A stretch of 64,000 bases of DNA. It comes from Nonomuraea rhodomycinica. GTDB taxonomy: Bacteria > Actinomycetota > Actinomycetes > Streptosporangiales > Streptosporangiaceae. A model generated the notes under the pieces. It did no database searches, was not told the DNA's origin, and worked only from the letters and a program-made list of their open reading frames with translations. The translations under genes were made by a program, and so were the position numbers. The DNA lies in the NCBI RefSeq assembly GCF_013363995.1, contig NZ_JABWGO010000008.1, forward strand, positions 248,001 through 312,000, read 5' to 3'. Below are positions 33,724 through 40,978 of this stretch, one piece after another; the stretch's first letter is position 1; every line of letters begins with the position of its first letter.

Positions 33724-34871
33724 TGCGCCTGCCGCGTCCCCGCGGGCCCGTCACCGCGGCCCTGTTCGCCCGCCTCGCCACCGCCCCGCCCGCCGAGCCG
33801 TGGGCGGACGGCGGAGGCGGGCTGCTCGTGGACGGGTCCGCCCCGGCGCCGGGGCGGCTCGCGGACGGGTCCGCCCCGGCGCCCTCCGAGCTGGGCGACG
33901 GGGATCTCCAGCTCGCCCTGTTCGCCTGCTACGAGCTGCACTACCAGGGCTTCGACGGCGTCGATCCGCGCTGGGAGTGGGAGCCGTCGCTGCTGGCCTT
34001 GCGGGCCGTCCTCGAACGGCGCTTCGAGCGGGCCCTGGCGCGGGCGGTGCCCCGGCCGCCGGCCGTTCCTCCCGGCGAGGTGCGGGCGGCGCTGGCCGCG
34101 ATGACCGCGCCCGGCGCGGGGCCGTCCACGGCGGCGTTCCTGCGGCGCCACGCCGATCTGGCGCAGTTCCGCGAGTTCGTGGCGCACCGCTCGGTGTACC
34201 ACCTCAAGGAGGCCGACCCGCACACGTGGGCGATCCCCCGGCTGCGCGGCGGCCCGAAGGCGGCGCTGGTGGAGATCCAGTCCGACGAGTACGGCGGCGG
34301 CCGGACGGAGCGGATGCACGCGGAGCTGTTCCGCGCCACCATGCGGGGCCTCGGCCTGGACGACTCCTACGGCGCCTACCTGGACCGGGTTCCCGGCATC
34401 ACGCTGGCGGTGTCCAACGTGATGTCGCTGTTCGGGCTGCACCGGAGGCTGCGGGGCGCGGCGGCCGGGCACCTCGCGGCGCTGGAGATGACGTCCTCGC
34501 TGCCGAACCGGCACTACGCCGAAGGCCTGCGGCGGCTCGGCGGCGACGCGACGACGGCCCGCTTCTTCGACGAGCACGTGCAGGCCGACGCCGTCCACGA
34601 GCAGATCGCCGCGCACGACCTGTGCGCGGGCCTGGCCGCGCAGGACCCGGCGCTGGCGGGCGACATCCTGTACGGGGCGGCGTGCGCCCTGGAGGTGGAG
34701 CGGCTGTGGGCCGAGCACGTGCTGGGGTGCTGGCGGCGCGGGACGTCCTCCCTGGAGCCGCCCGGGGCGGACGGGTCACGCCCGGACGCCGCCGAGGCGC
34801 GCCCGAGGACGGCCCGCGCACAGAGCGCGGGGACGGCCGGCCCGGAGAGCGCGGTGGCGAGCACCGCATGA
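33723..34871 (+). CDS. Iron-containing redox enzyme family protein (heme-oxygenase-like fold)
   Basis: This 382-aa protein matches the iron-containing redox enzyme family, a branch of heme-oxygenase-like diiron oxidases/oxygenases (HDOs). Candidate ligands are E/D and H residues in LVEIQSDEYGGGRTERMHAEL at ~180-200, LAALEMTSSLPNRHYAEGL at ~255 and FFDEHVQADAVHEQIAAHD at ~283. The first ~60 residues are variable, with a duplicated SAPAPGRLADG-type stretch. HDOs oxidise fatty or amino-acid-derived substrates in natural-product pathways. Its ATG overlaps the methyltransferase stop by one base and its stop overlaps the glycosyltransferase start. Confidence 0.8.
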   Translation: MRLPRPRGPVTAALFARLATAPPAEPWADGGGGLLVDGSAPAPGRLADGSAPAPSELGDGDLQLALFACYELHYQGFDGVDPRWEWEPSLLALRAVLERRFERALARAVPRPPAVPPGEVRAALAAMTAPGAGPSTAAFLRRHADLAQFREFVAHRSVYHLKEADPHTWAIPRLRGGPKAALVEIQSDEYGGGRTERMHAELFRATMRGLGLDDSYGAYLDRVPGITLAVSNVMSLFGLHRRLRGAAAGHLAALEMTSSLPNRHYAEGLRRLGGDATTARFFDEHVQADAVHEQIAAHDLCAGLAAQDPALAGDILYGAACALEVERLWAEHVLGCWRRGTSSLEPPGADGSRPDAAEARPRTARAQSAGTAGPESAVASTA

Positions 34872-35935
34872 GGAGCATGACCCGCCTCGCCCGTACGCCC
34901 CGCGAGACCCGCAGCCCGGGCGAGGCCAGCGCGACGCCCCTCGACTACGTGCTGCCCCTGCGCTGGGACGACGACGCGGGCCTGGAGGAGCTGACCGCGT
35001 ACCTGCGCGAGCTGTCGCGGCACGCGCGGGTGATCGTCGTGGACGGCAGCCGGGACGAGCTGTTCGACCGGCACGCCGAGCGCTGGCGCGGGCTGGTGAC
35101 GCACGTGCGCCCGGACTCCGGGCTCCGGTTCGCCAACGGCAAGGTGAACGGCGTGACGACGGGCCTGCGGCTGGCCCGCGCCCAGCACGTGGTGATCGCC
35201 GACGACGACGTCCGCTACGAGCCCGCCGCGCTGGCCGGGATGGACGCCCTGCTGGCCGGGGCCGACCTGGTCCGGCCGCAGAACCACTTCGACCCGCTCC
35301 CCTGGCACGCCCGCTGGGACACCGCGCGCACGCTGCTGAACCGGGCCCTGGGCGCCGACTACCCGGGGACGTTCGGGGTCCGGCGCTCCTTCTTCTGGGA
35401 GATGGGTGGTTACGACGGCGATGTGCTGTTCGAGAACCTGGAGCTGATCCGCACCGTCCGCGCCCGGGGCGGCGTCGAGTACCACGCCCCCGGCCTGTAC
35501 GTGCGCCGGCTGCCCCCGGACGTGTCCCGGTTCTGGTCCCAGCGCGTCCGCCAGGCCTACGACGACCTGGCCCAGCCCGCGCGGCTGGCGCTGTTCCTGT
35601 CCGTGCTGCCCGCGGTGGCGGCCGGGCTGGCGCGGCGCCGGTTCGGCACGCTGGCCATGGCCGCCGGGCTGGCGGTGGGCCTGGCGGAGGCGGGCCGGCG
35701 CAGGGCGGGCGGCCGCCGGGTGTTCCCGTGGACCGCGTCGCTGTTCGCCCCGGTGTGGGTGCTGGAGCGGGCCACGTGCGCCTGGCTGGCGGTGGGCGCC
35801 GCGCTGGGCGGCGGCGTGCCGTACGCGGGGCGCAGACTGCGGCGCGCCGCGCACAGCGTACGGTCGCTGCGCCGCCGGCCTGAGCCGCTGCGCCCCCGCG
35901 GGGACGGGCCCGCTCGGGACAGGCCTACTTGGTGA
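34868..35935 (+). CDS. Family-2-like glycosyltransferase with membrane-associated C-terminus
   Basis: About 355 aa. The N-terminal GT-A-like domain has VIVVDGSRDELFDRHAE at ~58, a nucleotide-sugar pocket and the metal-binding Asp cluster VVIADDDVRYEP at ~112. GGYDGDVLFENLELIRTVR at ~180 fits the acceptor/catalytic segment. The C-terminal third has two or three hydrophobic stretches (LALFLSVLPAVAAGLA; LAMAAGLAVGLA), suggesting membrane attachment. Its ATG overlaps the preceding stop (ATGA), so it is translationally coupled to the methyltransferase and HDO-like genes. It overlaps the convergent DUF4383 gene by 11 bp. Confidence 0.82.
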   Translation: MRSMTRLARTPRETRSPGEASATPLDYVLPLRWDDDAGLEELTAYLRELSRHARVIVVDGSRDELFDRHAERWRGLVTHVRPDSGLRFANGKVNGVTTGLRLARAQHVVIADDDVRYEPAALAGMDALLAGADLVRPQNHFDPLPWHARWDTARTLLNRALGADYPGTFGVRRSFFWEMGGYDGDVLFENLELIRTVRARGGVEYHAPGLYVRRLPPDVSRFWSQRVRQAYDDLAQPARLALFLSVLPAVAAGLARRRFGTLAMAAGLAVGLAEAGRRRAGGRRVFPWTASLFAPVWVLERATCAWLAVGAALGGGVPYAGRRLRRAAHSVRSLRRRPEPLRPRGDGPARDRPTW

Positions 35936-36368
35936 GAGCCGGACGGCGCGCCAGCAGGAAGCCGAGCGCGATCATCACGACGCCGAGAAGGAAGTGCAGC
36001 CAGTCGTCGGCCGTGTTCAACGGCACGAAGTTGGCGGCGCTGGCCTTGCTGATGATCAGCCCGTAGATCCACAGCAGCAGGTAGATGACCCCGCCGCCGA
36101 TCAGGAACCCGCGTGCCCCGCTGAAGGTGCGGGAGAGCACGATGCCGGCGATGCCGAACAGCAGGTGGACGATGTTGTGCAGGATCGACACCTGGAACAC
36201 GCCGATCAGCAACGCGCCGGAGTCGGGGCCGGCGAAGGCGATGGCGCCGTAGTGGGTGGTGATGCCCGGGATGAAGCCGAGCACGCCCACGAGCAGGAAC
36301 ACCGCTCCGACGATGAGCGCGGCGGTCTGGACGGGTGTGCGGTCCGCTCTGGTTCTCGGGGTGTCCAT
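35925..36368 (-). CDS. DUF4383 integral membrane protein
   Basis: This 147-aa protein has four hydrophobic segments (ALIVGAVFLLVGVLGFIPG; LLIGVFQVSILHNIVHLLFG; FLIGGGVIYLLLWIYGLII; WLHFLLGVVMIALGFLLA). The NIVHLLFGIAG motif and the conserved DDWLHFLLG near the end mark the DUF4383 family, common in actinobacteria and of unknown function. GGGAGG precedes the ATG. Confidence 0.85.
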   Translation of the reverse strand: MDTPRTRADRTPVQTAALIVGAVFLLVGVLGFIPGITTHYGAIAFAGPDSGALLIGVFQVSILHNIVHLLFGIAGIVLSRTFSGARGFLIGGGVIYLLLWIYGLIISKASAANFVPLNTADDWLHFLLGVVMIALGFLLARRPALTK

Positions 36369-36515
36369 CGAGAGCCTCCCTCGACAAGGGTGTGGCGCTT
36401 CCTCACCGTCCGGCTACCCTGCGTGGCCCGCTTCACTCGCGGCCCGGCGATTGCCCCCCACGGCTCCGGGTAGGGCGGCTGGTTCACGGAGCCGACAGCG
36501 AGGGAGCGCGGCCAC

Positions 36516-37718
36516 ATGACCTTCGACCCGCTGCGGGAGCGCGGCATCCCCTTGGACAAGCAGCTCCGCAACTGGCGCGAGCTGAACGTCACCCCGATCG
36601 ACCCGGACCACTCCGATCCCTACACCCGGTGCAGGATCATCGCGATGAACGGCATCGAGGTGGAGGCGATCCTGTTCAGCCACCAGCTCGCCCGGCACTG
36701 CCCCGACCTGGAGCTCAAGCAGCAGCTCGCCCGGGTGCGCTACATCGAGGCCCAGCAGCAGAAGGCGGTCAACTGGCTGCTGCCCGGCCTGGCCTCGGTG
36801 CTGGAGACCACGCTCGCGTACGAGCAGGTGGCGGTGGACCTGACCGCGTGGGTGGCGCGGATGGAGCCCGACCCGTACCTCAAGCAGGCCTACCAGTTCG
36901 GCGTGCTGGAGGACTTCGACCACCTCTACCGGTACGCCAACCTGTACGAGATGATCGAGCACCGCAGGGCCGAGAAGATCGTCGACCAGCTCACCGAGGT
37001 CATGCCGGGCCGCCCGACGTACCTGCACCACCGCGACCCGGTCGACAACGTCCGCGAGCCGTACGACAGGATCTCGGCCCAGCCCGTCTCGAAGCTGCAC
37101 GCGCTGACCATCATGGCCGCCGAGCAGCAGACCATGAACTTCTACATGAACGTCGGCCCCACCTACATGGAGCCGATCGCCCGGCAGCTCTACCAGGAGA
37201 TCGGGCTGATCGAGGAGGAGCACGTCACCCACTACGAGTCGCTGGTCGACCCGGGCGAGAGCTGGTGGGAGATGCTGCTCAACCACGAGTACAACGAGTG
37301 CTACCTGTACCACTCGTTCATGCAGACCGAGTCGGACCCGAAGGTGAGGAACATCTGGGAGCTCCACCTCAACATGGAGCTGGAGCACCTGCGGCTGGCC
37401 GCCGAGCTGTTCAAGAGGCACGACGGCCGCGATCCCGAGGAGGTGGTGGCGCCCGCGCTGCCCGCTCCGGTCACCTTCGAGCCGAACAAGGAGTACCTGC
37501 GTGAGCTGATCGCCACGCAGATCGACTACACCACGCTCGGCACCGGCTACGTCCAGGACGCCCACGAGCGGTTCGAGAAGATGCAGGAGGCGCTCATGGG
37601 CGGCGAGAAGGCGCCGTCCGAGGCCGTCGTCCAGGAGAACGCCGACAAGTCCGGCCACGAGTACCGGCTGGAGACCGAGGGGCCGCACCCGGTGGGCAGC
37701 CTGCGCCTCGACCGCTGA
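36516..37718 (+). CDS. Ferritin-like diiron-type protein of unknown function
   Basis: This 400-aa, strongly helical protein is rich in Glu, His and Tyr. Ferritin-like E...ExxH patterns are visible: IEAQQQKAVNWLLPGLA at ~75, MAAEQQTMNFYMNVGPTYM at ~205, LIEEEHVTHYESLVDPGESW at ~235 and HLNMELEHLRLAAELFKRHD at ~295. Together they could provide a carboxylate/His diiron site. There is no signal peptide and no membrane segment. It stands alone between the DUF4383 and DUF574 genes. I do not recognise a characterised homologue; a diiron oxidase/oxygenase or a stress-type ferritin-like protein are both possible. Confidence 0.75.
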   Translation: MTFDPLRERGIPLDKQLRNWRELNVTPIDPDHSDPYTRCRIIAMNGIEVEAILFSHQLARHCPDLELKQQLARVRYIEAQQQKAVNWLLPGLASVLETTLAYEQVAVDLTAWVARMEPDPYLKQAYQFGVLEDFDHLYRYANLYEMIEHRRAEKIVDQLTEVMPGRPTYLHHRDPVDNVREPYDRISAQPVSKLHALTIMAAEQQTMNFYMNVGPTYMEPIARQLYQEIGLIEEEHVTHYESLVDPGESWWEMLLNHEYNECYLYHSFMQTESDPKVRNIWELHLNMELEHLRLAAELFKRHDGRDPEEVVAPALPAPVTFEPNKEYLRELIATQIDYTTLGTGYVQDAHERFEKMQEALMGGEKAPSEAVVQENADKSGHEYRLETEGPHPVGSLRLDR

Positions 37719-37745
37719 CCCCGGCCCCCTGACCGGTCCGGCCGC

Positions 37746-38594
37746 TCAGCGGCGGCCGGGCTCGGCCGGGGTGATCAGGCGGCCCACGGCGGCGTCGATG
37801 CGGACCGCCGGCACGCCCTCCAGCAGCGGGATGGGCGGCTCGTCCTCCTCGTCGCCCGGCATCCGCCACTCGTGGACCGGCGCGAGGCCCGGCCCGACGA
37901 GCTCGAACCCCTCGGTCAGCCGCAGCACCTGCTCGCGGGTGCGGAACACCGACTGCGCCGACGTGCCGGCCGTCGCGGTGCTGAGCTGGGCGATCGCCTC
38001 GGGTGAGCTGTCGGCCATGGCGTGGGTGAGCACGAGGTGGCTGCCGGGCGCCATCCACTTGCGGAAGTCCGCCACGATGCCGGCGGGGTCCTCGCTGTCG
38101 AGGACGAAGTGCAGGATGCCGACCATGAGCACGCCGACGGGCTGCGAGAAGTCGATCAGGCGGGTGACCCGCGGGTCGCCGAGGATGACGCCGGGCTCGC
38201 GCAGGTCGGCCTGGACGGCCTCGACGCCGGGCGAGCTGGCCAGCAGCACCTCGCTGTGGAGGCGTACGACGGGGTCGTAGTCGACGTAGACGACCCGGCT
38301 GTCGGGCGCGACCGTGCGGGCCACCTCGTGGACGCTGGGCGAGGTCGGGATGCCGGTGCCGAGGTCGAGGAACTGGCGCACCCCCCGCCGGGCCAGGTGG
38401 CGTACGGCGCGGACGAGGAAGAGCCGGTTGGCCCGGGCGACGAGCCGCGTCTCGGGGGCGACGGCGAGCAGCTTGTCGGCGAAGGCGCGGTCGACCGCGA
38501 GGTGGTCCTTGCCGCCAAGGAGGTAGTCGTAGACCCGGGCGACGCTCGGGACGCGGGGGTCCACACCCGGCGGCACTCGCTCCAGCTCGCTCAC
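37746..38594 (-). CDS. DUF574-type SAM-dependent methyltransferase
   Basis: This 282-aa protein matches the actinobacterial DUF574 (PF04672) methyltransferase family. It has the diagnostic N-terminus PSVARVYDYLLGGKDHLAVDR at ~16, motif I FLDLGTGIPTSPSVHEVA at ~70, VYVDYDPVV at ~97 and ILHFVLDSEDP at ~150. Such genes are expanded in streptomycetes and their relatives; substrates are mostly unknown. GGAGG precedes the ATG. Confidence 0.9.
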   Translation of the reverse strand: MSELERVPPGVDPRVPSVARVYDYLLGGKDHLAVDRAFADKLLAVAPETRLVARANRLFLVRAVRHLARRGVRQFLDLGTGIPTSPSVHEVARTVAPDSRVVYVDYDPVVRLHSEVLLASSPGVEAVQADLREPGVILGDPRVTRLIDFSQPVGVLMVGILHFVLDSEDPAGIVADFRKWMAPGSHLVLTHAMADSSPEAIAQLSTATAGTSAQSVFRTREQVLRLTEGFELVGPGLAPVHEWRMPGDEEDEPPIPLLEGVPAVRIDAAVGRLITPAEPGRR

Positions 38595-38751
38595 GGGGGC
38601 GCCTCCTTCGATCCGAACGCCGTACGGGTCGGGTCCGCCGCCATCCTACTCCGGTCCGCCGCGGGGAAGATCGCCTTTCCCGATCACCGCTGGAAGGATC
38701 GCCTTTCCGGATCACCGGAACGCGCGAACGGCTCCGGGCCGCGGGCCGGGG

Positions 38752-39591
38752 TCACGCTCCGCCGCGGACCACGGCGAGCGGGCAGGGCGCGTGGTGCAGC
38801 ATGGCCTGGCTGACGGAGCCGAGCAGCATGCCGGCGAACGTCCCGTGCCCGTGGGAGCCCACGACCAGCAGGTCCGCCCCTTTCGCGGCCTGCAGGAGCA
38901 CGGCCACCGGATGCCCGTGGACGACCTCCTCGACCACCGGCACGTCCGGGTGGCGCTCCCTCGGGCCGGCCAGGGCCGCCTTCAGCGCGGCCAGCTCGTC
39001 GCCCTCGCGCTCCGGGTCGGCCGGCGGGAAGCCGCCGATCCTCGGCCAGGCCCACGCGTGCACGGCCCGCAGGGCCGCCCCGCGCAGCCGCGCCTCGGCG
39101 AAGGCGAAGCCGAGCACGCGGCCGGACGACGGCGAGCCGTCCACGCCGGCCACCACCTCGCCGCGCGCCGGCGCCGCCGCCTCGCGCACCACGACCACGT
39201 CGCACGGCGCGTGCCCGGCCACGCCGTAGGCCACCGACCCCACGAGCATGCCGCGCACGCCGCCGAGGCCGTGCCCGCCGATGACCAGCAGGTCCGCGCC
39301 GGCCGCGGCCTTCACCAGGGCGGCCCGGGGGTCGCCGGGCAGCAGCGCGGCCTCGACGGCGACCTGCGGCCGCTCGCGCCGCACCCGCTCCTCGGCCGCG
39401 GCCAGCACGGTCCGCCCGCCCTCGCGCATCCAGCGCGCCACCTCGGCGTACCGGCCGCCGGCGGGCTCGCACGCCCAGGACGGCAGGGCGTGCACGAGTC
39501 TCAGCGGCGCCGCGCGCAGGGCCGCCTCGGCCGCCGCCCACCCGGCGGCCTCCAGCCCGGCCCGCGACCCGTCCACACCGGCCACGATCAT
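38752..39591 (-). CDS. Universal stress protein, tandem UspA domains
   Basis: This 279-aa protein has two UspA domains. Each has a V-x-G-V-D-G-S start (MIVAGVDGSRAG; EVVAGVDGSPSS) and the ATP-binding G-2x-G-9x-G-S loop (IGGHGLGGVRGMLVGSVAYGV; VGSHGHGTFAGMLLGSVSQAM). In mycobacteria, tandem Usp proteins are core DosR-regulon members. It is divergent from devR, with a DosR-like box at 39695-39708 between them. GGGGGAGG 6 nt before the ATG sets the start. Confidence 0.92.
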   Translation of the reverse strand: MIVAGVDGSRAGLEAAGWAAAEAALRAAPLRLVHALPSWACEPAGGRYAEVARWMREGGRTVLAAAEERVRRERPQVAVEAALLPGDPRAALVKAAAGADLLVIGGHGLGGVRGMLVGSVAYGVAGHAPCDVVVVREAAAPARGEVVAGVDGSPSSGRVLGFAFAEARLRGAALRAVHAWAWPRIGGFPPADPEREGDELAALKAALAGPRERHPDVPVVEEVVHGHPVAVLLQAAKGADLLVVGSHGHGTFAGMLLGSVSQAMLHHAPCPLAVVRGGA

Positions 39592-39694
39592 CGACGTCCT
39601 CCCCCGTTGGCCCCCGTCAGCCCCCCTGCGAGTCCTTCCCCGCTCGCGCCGCCGGCACCCGCGGCCCGGCTCCGCTCCGAGACGCGCGGCTTCC

Positions 39695-39721
39695 GGGACC
39701 TTCGGCCCTTCCGAAAGGTCC
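39695..39721. promoter_or_regulatory. DosR-like box between usp and devR
   Basis: GGGACCTTCGGCCC (39695-39708) is followed by a reversed half-site AAGGTCC (39715-39721). The spacing gives two facing copies, as in mycobacterial DosR promoters. It suggests autoregulation of devR and control of the divergent usp gene. Confidence 0.7.
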
Positions 39722-39745
39722 GGACCTCCGGTTAGCGTCGGAGCC

Positions 39746-40387
39746 ATGATTCGTGTGTTCCTCGTCGATGATCATGAGGTGGTGCGGCGGGGCGTGGCCG
39801 CCCTGCTGGACTCCGAAGACGACATCGAGGTGATCGGCGAGGCCGGCACCGCCGAGTCGGCGGTCGCCCGCATCCCCGCGCTCAAGCCGGACGTGGCGGT
39901 CCTGGACGTGCGCCTGCCCGACGGCAGCGGGGTGGACGTGTGCCGGGAGGCCCGCTCCCGGCTGCCCGGGCTGGCCTGCCTCATGCTCACCTCGTACGCG
40001 GACGACGACGCGCTGTTCGACGCGGTCATGGCCGGGGCGTCCGGCTACGTGCTCAAGCAGATCCACGGCTCCGACCTGGTCGGCGCCGTGCGCACGGTGG
40101 CCTCGGGGCAGTCGCTGCTCGACCCGCAGACCACGGCGGCGATGCTCCAGCGGCTGCGCGACCAGGCCACCCGCCAGGACCCGCTGGCCGCCCTGTCCGA
40201 CCAGGAGCGCCACATCCTGGACCTCATCGGCGAGGGCCTGACGAACCGGCAGATCGGCGAGCGGCTGTTCCTCGCCGAGAAGACGGTCAAGAACTACGTG
40301 TCCAACCTGCTGGCCAAGCTCAACATGCAGCGCCGCACGCAGGCCGCCGCGCTGGCCGCCCGCCTGCGCGCCGACAAGCGCGACTGA
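39746..40387 (+). CDS. devR: DevR/DosR-type response regulator (NarL/LuxR family)
   Basis: This 213-aa regulator has a receiver domain (acidic pocket D8-D9, phosphoacceptor D54, T82, K104) and a LuxR-type HTH (~150-210, LSDQERHILDLIGEGLTNRQ). The recognition helix EKTVKNYVSNLLAKL has K179, K182 and N183. These residue numbers coincide with those of the DNA-contacting residues of M. tuberculosis DosR, as do D54, T82 and K104. It should therefore bind the GGGAC...GTCCC-type boxes found ten times downstream. It is followed by a PPOX-fold gene and faces, convergently, the DevS-like kinase gene. Confidence 0.93.
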   Translation: MIRVFLVDDHEVVRRGVAALLDSEDDIEVIGEAGTAESAVARIPALKPDVAVLDVRLPDGSGVDVCREARSRLPGLACLMLTSYADDDALFDAVMAGASGYVLKQIHGSDLVGAVRTVASGQSLLDPQTTAAMLQRLRDQATRQDPLAALSDQERHILDLIGEGLTNRQIGERLFLAEKTVKNYVSNLLAKLNMQRRTQAAALAARLRADKRD

Positions 40388-40460
40388 CGGCCTCCCGAAC
40401 AGGCGGGAACAGGACGATCGGGGCGTTCAGCGGTGTCCGGCGCCGAACGGCGGCGACAAG

Positions 40461-40474
40461 GGGACCTTCGGCCC
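40461..40474 (+). promoter_or_regulatory. DosR-like box upstream of the PPOX-fold gene
   Basis: GGGACCTTCGGCCC, identical to the site before devR, lies 36 nt upstream of the ATG at 40511. It overlaps the expected -35 to -10 region. Confidence 0.7.
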
Positions 40475-40510
40475 TGAGCGCGGGCGGCCCGGGCCGCCGA
40501 TCCTGGAGAC

Positions 40511-40924
40511 ATGCACACCTTGGACTCGTCCGGACTGCGGGTGCTCACCCGCGAGGAGTGCCTGCGCCTGCTGTCGCGCGCGCCGATCGGGCGGATCGTG
40601 TTCACCGACCGCGCCCTTCCCGCCGTGCAGCCGGTGACCTTCCGCCTCGACGGCGACAGCGTGGTGATCCGCACCAGTCCGGGCTCGAAGCTGGCCGCGG
40701 CCACCCGGCACGCCGTGGTGGCGTTCGAGGCCGACGATTTCGACGTGGAGCGGCGGACCGGCTGGTCGGTGACCGCCGTGGGCCGCGCCCGCGCCGTGCG
40801 GGACCCGGACGAGATCGCCCGGCTGTCGGAGCTGCCGCCGGCCGCCTGGGCGCCGGGCGAGCGCAACCACTACATCGTGGTGGACATGGAGCAGGTGACG
40901 GGCCGGGAGATCACCCGCGAGTGA
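40511..40924 (+). CDS. Pyridoxamine 5'-phosphate oxidase-fold flavin-binding protein
   Basis: This 137-aa split-barrel protein begins LTREECLRLLSRAPIGRIVFTD, the hallmark of the small PPOX/nitroimidazole-reductase-like flavoproteins. Further marks are VQPVTFRLDGDSVVIRTSPGSK (flavin phosphate region, ~45-65) and WSVTAVGRARAV at ~92. Several such proteins belong to the DosR regulon, where they are thought to be FMN- or F420-dependent reductases. Enzyme activity here is not known. The upstream box indicates DevR control. Confidence 0.85.
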   Translation: MHTLDSSGLRVLTREECLRLLSRAPIGRIVFTDRALPAVQPVTFRLDGDSVVIRTSPGSKLAAATRHAVVAFEADDFDVERRTGWSVTAVGRARAVRDPDEIARLSELPPAAWAPGERNHYIVVDMEQVTGREITRE

Positions 40925-40978
40925 GCCGCCGCCGAGGCCGGCGGTCCACCCTCGACGGAGCCGCTGCCGGGCCGCGGG

